DNA of 5,647 nucleotides, taken from Phycisphaerales bacterium. GTDB lineage: Bacteria > Planctomycetota > Phycisphaerae > Tepidisphaerales > Tepidisphaeraceae. Each line of letters opens with the position of its first letter. Position 1 is the first letter of the stretch. A program made the translations under genes and the position numbers. The notes below the pieces were generated by a model. That model was given only the letters and a program-made list of their open reading frames with translations. It did not search any database and was not told the DNA's origin. The stretch covers positions 15,040-20,686 of the forward strand of contig PMAK01000045.1 in the NCBI GenBank assembly GCA_003153655.1. The letters are read 5' to 3'. Shown here piece after piece: positions 5,234 to 5,647 of the stretch.

Positions 5234-5647
5234 TTAGTCGTTGTCTTCGGAGGATTCACGGAGACGGTAGCCTACGCCGCGGACTGTGTTGACCAGCCAA
5301 CTGGCGGTGCCGAGTTTTTTGCGGATGGCGGTGATGTGGACGTCGATGGCGCGGTCGGTGACGAAGACGTCGGTGCCCATGGCTTTGTCCATGAGTTGAT
5401 CGCGCGTGAGGACGCGGCCGCGGGCGCTGAGAAGCGCGGAGAGGAGCTTGAACTCGGTGAGCGTCAGCTTGACGGGTTCTTCTTCGACGAGAACTTCGTG
5501 CTTGAGGGTGTCGATGCTGAGCGGGCCGGCGCGGAGCATGCCGCCCTCTCCGGGCGCGCCTGGGCCGGCCTCAGCGCGACGCAGAACGCTGCCTACGCGG
5601 GCGAGGAGAACTTTCATGCTGAAGGGCTTGGTGACGTAGTCGTCGGC
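5234..5647 (-). CDS. OmpR/PhoB-family response regulator, 5' end beyond window
   Basis: Partial gene: the last 138 codons are visible and the reading frame runs open off the right edge. The visible part begins in the end of the receiver domain, where ADDYVTKPFS holds the conserved Lys-Pro pair (Lys codon at 5627-5629) followed by the last receiver helix ending in VLRR. A Gly/Pro-rich linker (AEAGPGAPGEGG) leads to a winged-helix DNA-binding domain with LTLTEFKLL, RAIDVHITAIRKKLG and TVRGVGYRL, the hallmarks of the OmpR/PhoB class. The phospho-acceptor Asp is in the unseen part. An internal ATG at 5615-5617 gives an apparent 127-residue protein, but it lies inside the receiver and is not the true start. 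It is encoded upstream of the kinase, 92 bases away, and is its likely partner. Target genes are unknown; PhoB is the closest architectural match, not a proven identity. Confidence 0.95.
   Translation of the reverse strand, partial: ADDYVTKPFSMKVLLARVGSVLRRAEAGPGAPGEGGMLRAGPLSIDTLKHEVLVEEEPVKLTLTEFKLLSALLSARGRVLTRDQLMDKAMGTDVFVTDRAIDVHITAIRKKLGTASWLVNTVRGVGYRLRESSEDND

Noticed and set aside
5234..5617. A complete 127-residue stand-alone DNA-binding protein starting at the ATG at 5615-5617.
   Set aside because: The frame continues upstream through ADDYVTKPFS, the end of a receiver domain, so this is the 3' part of a longer response regulator cut by the window edge.

Overview
This window reads as ordinary, gene-dense bacterial chromosome, moderately G+C-rich by eye, with six protein-coding genes and no RNA gene, CRISPR array, insertion sequence or phage gene that I can support. 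The gaps between genes are short, the longest being about 104 bases. The mix of genes suggests an environmental Gram-negative lineage: an RhlB-like glycosyltransferase, a DUF4442-type hotdog protein, an unassigned polytopic membrane protein and a PhoB/PhoR-type pair. Planctomycetota (for example Phycisphaerae) is my best guess, with Acidobacteriota or Verrucomicrobiota as alternatives. This is an impression from protein flavour, not a computed placement.

Layout. A plus-strand GT-B glycosyltransferase (20-1282) converges on a short minus-strand alkylguanine-DNA alkyltransferase (1294-1647) with only 11 bases between the stops. The alkyltransferase diverges from a plus-strand hotdog-fold protein (1752-2411) across a 104-base region with two back-to-back -10 elements. 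The hotdog gene is followed, 70 bases on, by a plus-strand 395-residue multi-pass membrane protein (2482-3669). That gene converges, with 14 bases between the stops, on a minus-strand PhoR-like histidine kinase (3684-5141). The kinase lies 92 bases downstream of an OmpR/PhoB-type response regulator (5234-5647), whose first part lies beyond the right edge.

How the genes work together. The only clear functional unit is the response regulator and kinase: the kinase should phosphorylate, and probably also dephosphorylate, the winged-helix regulator made from the gene just upstream. The ligand or stress they sense cannot be read from this window; PhoR-like architecture suggests phosphate but does not prove it. 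The alkyltransferase is a stand-alone DNA-repair gene. The glycosyltransferase, hotdog protein and membrane protein show no shared pathway.

I found no convincing undescribed system. The points most worth a second look are three genes that lack a Shine-Dalgarno sequence and have -10-like hexamers only 6-9 bases before the start codon (possible leaderless mRNAs), the unassigned membrane protein, the separate promoter-like sequence for the kinase, and a perfect 9-bp G+C-rich inverted repeat inside the kinase gene.
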